Translations under genes and position numbers: made by a program | Source of the DNA: Cyclina sinensis | Lineage: Eukaryota > Mollusca > Bivalvia > Venerida > Veneridae | Length of the DNA stretch: 64,000 nt | Assembly (NCBI GenBank): GCA_012932295.1 | Contig: JAAONU010000016.1 | Location: 26,287,290 to 26,351,289 of the forward strand | Reading direction: 5' to 3' | The notes under the pieces: model-generated | What the model was told of the DNA's origin: nothing | Databases searched by the model: none | The model's input: the letters and a program-made list of their open reading frames with translations, nothing else | In this document: positions 61,864 through 64,000 of the stretch, in pieces | Position numbering within the stretch: the stretch's first letter is position 1 | How the letters are laid out: every line of letters starts with the position of its first letter

Positions 61864-61902
61864 AATTTACTCTATTTACACATACTCAAATATTTCACTA
61901 TA

Positions 61903-63333
61903 ATGGAGTTCTTATTAAATTTGTGGAAGAATGAAAATCTGACATTAAAAGGATCTAACTATTCTGACAATGAGGCGGAACCACTACATACAGCCGAAGA
62001 CCTGTCGAGAGATATGACAAAGGCAGTACTTCCGGTTACATTGTTAATTGCTGTGGAAGCTGTTTTTGGTGTGGTCGGTAATGTTTTCATTCTCATTGTG
62101 TACTACAAGTGGTACAAGATTTGCAGTTTCCGTTCTTTTGTTTTGTGCATGGCATGCATAGATTTAACTAGTTCTTTGACAACACTTCCAGGTGAAATAT
62201 ATTCCCAGGTAAATTGGTACAGTTACCCTTACGACGCAGTCTGCAAAGCAAAGTCGTTTTTCAACGTTTTCACCGTTTGGGCAACGGGACTAATTTTATT
62301 GTTGCTTGCTTATGATCGATATAGAAAAATTTGCCACCCATTATCATGGCAAATTCCTGTAAGAACGTCAGGAAGATTGTGTTTTTCAGGCATACTTTTT
62401 GCAGTAGTGATTTCTTCGCCGACAGCGGTGTTTTGGGGAAAGCAGTCGTACGAATACATTGATGGAAATATATCAATACCTGTTTCTATATGTGAAAAAG
62501 CCGATTCCTACGCGTATGATTTAGTGCCATTTGTATATATTCTTTGTGCTTTCGTGACGCCTATGTTTCTCATAATGTCTATTACAGCAACATTTAACAT
62601 TTGCACTGGAAGGAAACTTCTTATCGGTTTAAGGAGGGAACGCGACGAAGCAAATCACCCAAACTGCAGTATGTTACCGGCAGAAAATGACGAAAGAAGT
62701 TTTCAGTTCTCAACACCTGAACATGATAATAAAAACCTATCTCAGTATGATAAACACAGTCGAAGATTTAGTTTTCCCGCAGGGAAATTGTCTCTTAAAA
62801 GAAGGTTAATTATAAAAAGACTAACACATTTACGTCTTAATGGTTCTCATCTGGCTAACATTCCTGAAACAAGCACGGATAGTATTTACAACCCAAATCA
62901 AAACACTGAAGGAATATTTCCAGAACGAAAAGTAAAACTCAAAAGAGGAAAGTTCTTCTCTGATTCGGATGTAGTAGATCCTAGACGATCACTCACACGC
63001 TTGAATCAATGGCAAAATAACTATATAAGACACCGATTTTGTGCAAGACGCCGGAAGACCTTGATTATGCTTGTTCTGTCAGGTGTTTTCATTGTGACGA
63101 TGTCGTTGTATTTAGGATTAGTGTGTAAGGTTGCTAATACAGAAGGAGTTTTGCGAGAATTGTCAAATTCTGAAAAAGTTGTGTTTTTCTTTTTCTGGAG
63201 AATGTATTTTATTAATTGCCTCATAAATCCACTTTTATATGGTTTTATGGACCATAGATTTAGAAAAGGACTTGTGCGATTGCTTTGTACTCGACCATAC
63301 TTCCTACGATCGACCAATACAAGCGTATTTTAA
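61903..63333 (+). CDS. Class A (rhodopsin-like) G-protein-coupled receptor, intronless
   Basis: 476 residues in one exon; a plasma-membrane receptor of unknown ligand, likely peptide. The N-terminus has two N-glycosylation sites (NLT at 12, NYS at 19). TM1 holds GNV (Asn60), TM2 has Asp87 (ACIDL), and TM3 has Cys114, paired with Cys197 in ECL2. DRY is at 138-140 (AYDRYRKICHP), and NPLLY at 442-446 in TM7 (FINCLINPLLYGFMDHRFRK). The third intracellular loop is very long (~240-384) and Ser/Arg/Lys-rich. TM6 (RKTLIMLVLSGVFIVTMSLY) lacks the usual CWxP. Intronless receptors of this kind are often expanded in mollusc lineages. ATG 61903 is the first Met of the frame and gives a normal short N-terminus. 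Possible polyadenylation signal AATAAA near 63518. Confidence 0.92.
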   Translation: MEFLLNLWKNENLTLKGSNYSDNEAEPLHTAEDLSRDMTKAVLPVTLLIAVEAVFGVVGNVFILIVYYKWYKICSFRSFVLCMACIDLTSSLTTLPGEIYSQVNWYSYPYDAVCKAKSFFNVFTVWATGLILLLLAYDRYRKICHPLSWQIPVRTSGRLCFSGILFAVVISSPTAVFWGKQSYEYIDGNISIPVSICEKADSYAYDLVPFVYILCAFVTPMFLIMSITATFNICTGRKLLIGLRRERDEANHPNCSMLPAENDERSFQFSTPEHDNKNLSQYDKHSRRFSFPAGKLSLKRRLIIKRLTHLRLNGSHLANIPETSTDSIYNPNQNTEGIFPERKVKLKRGKFFSDSDVVDPRRSLTRLNQWQNNYIRHRFCARRRKTLIMLVLSGVFIVTMSLYLGLVCKVANTEGVLRELSNSEKVVFFFFWRMYFINCLINPLLYGFMDHRFRKGLVRLLCTRPYFLRSTNTSVF

Positions 63334-64000
63334 ATACGGGTAATTTTACAACAGTGTATTGTAAACATAAATAACTTAAACATTTTTTTGTATTATTATT
63401 TTTCATTTTCATTATCTTGATTGTTTTCTTGTCATCGGATTTTTTTTCTGGGAATATCCATTACATACGAGTACAAATAATGGCTTTTACTGATTCACTG
63501 ACAAAATTGCCATTTTGTAATAAAAACGTGATTGATCGGTTGTCTACATTTTCAGTCTTTCTTAAAAAATTATTTTTGTTTTATTTTTGTGTGTGTGAAA
63601 TATTCAACCATCAATGCTGTTTGAATCTGATCTGTGAAATACTTCCAAGCGGAAAACTTTTCAATATTACTTAAGTTCACTCGATGAGTGTTTCCTGCCA
63701 AACTGAAGCACCATCTCTGTAGCATAAAAAGAACAGCTTATTTTACTAAAGTTATTGTTTAAATGGTTAATATATACACTAAGGTAATATATTTTTCAGA
63801 ATGATATAAAGTTTTATTTTCAAAAAGGATCGTGTTATTGCAAGAAACATTATTCAAAACTTTGAGCTATAAAACATATATATATCCAGCTAATTAATAA
63901 TTTCTCGTAAATCTGCTTATATTTCTACTGTCTATTTTTTACCTTTATATGATTAAACGTGGATACCTTTTGTGTAGGTCTGCAATTTTTATCTATAAAA
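63334..64000 (+). other. 3' flank of GPCR gene
   Basis: AT-rich sequence with AATAAA near 63518, a plausible polyadenylation signal for the receptor. A small frame at 63417-63674 has no recognised domain. Confidence 0.4.

Overview
This 64 kb window reads as animal nuclear DNA, most likely from a bivalve mollusc. It is AT-rich and gene-poor. Coding sequence is split by introns with GT/AG borders, and the window is full of tandem-core elements built on TGACCTTGACC and GGACGGAC motifs, which I associate with bivalve genomes. There are no bacterial operons, rRNA genes or intact tRNA genes. The species assignment is an inference from repeat style; no gene names a species.

Layout. 0-1.8 kb: no recognisable gene. 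1.8-22.1 kb: a complex of three diverged copies of one ~5 kb unit (A ~1.8-7.0, B ~7.0-18.1, C ~18.7-22.1), each broken at different places by other elements. These include tandem-core elements, a 2.96 kb DNA transposon with 18-bp inverted ends and a frameshifted MULE-like coding remnant, a 1.47 kb element with GTGTCGCCCTT ends, and a 1.35 kb foldback element. Copy C is close to an empty site for the inserts in A and B. 22.2-24.1 kb, minus strand: the 3' exons of an SH2B/Lnk-family adaptor gene, including the whole SH2 domain, with matching intron phases. 24.6 kb: a decayed Ty3/Gypsy fragment. 26.0-26.7 kb: a GC-rich foldback island. 28.8-45.6 kb: mostly tandem-core elements, one of 3.66 kb with long inverted ends. 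48.5-50.8 kb: a 5'-truncated LINE. 51.9 kb: a tRNA-derived SINE with an 11-bp target-site duplication. 53.6 kb: a MITE-like foldback. 54.6-59.1 kb: a LINE with both ORFs open, ORF2 lying in frame after ORF1 across one TAG codon. 61.9-63.3 kb: an intronless class A GPCR on the plus strand.

The two host genes, the SH2B-like adaptor (minus) and the GPCR (plus), are ~38 kb apart and look unrelated. N-terminal SH2B exons (dimerisation and PH domains) were not found. The most notable observations are: (1) the ORF1-TAG-ORF2 arrangement, with no in-frame ATG before the endonuclease; (2) two copies of a unit with the same insertion point and similar element ends but unrelated tandem cores; (3) a shared layout among several tandem-core elements (5' hairpin, core array, GGAC-rich stretch, 3' hairpin, ATAATA); and (4) a 14-bp tandem duplication that alone explains the frameshift in the MULE-like remnant. 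Coordinates of repeats and elements were set by eye, so boundaries without stated terminal repeats may be off by tens of bases.
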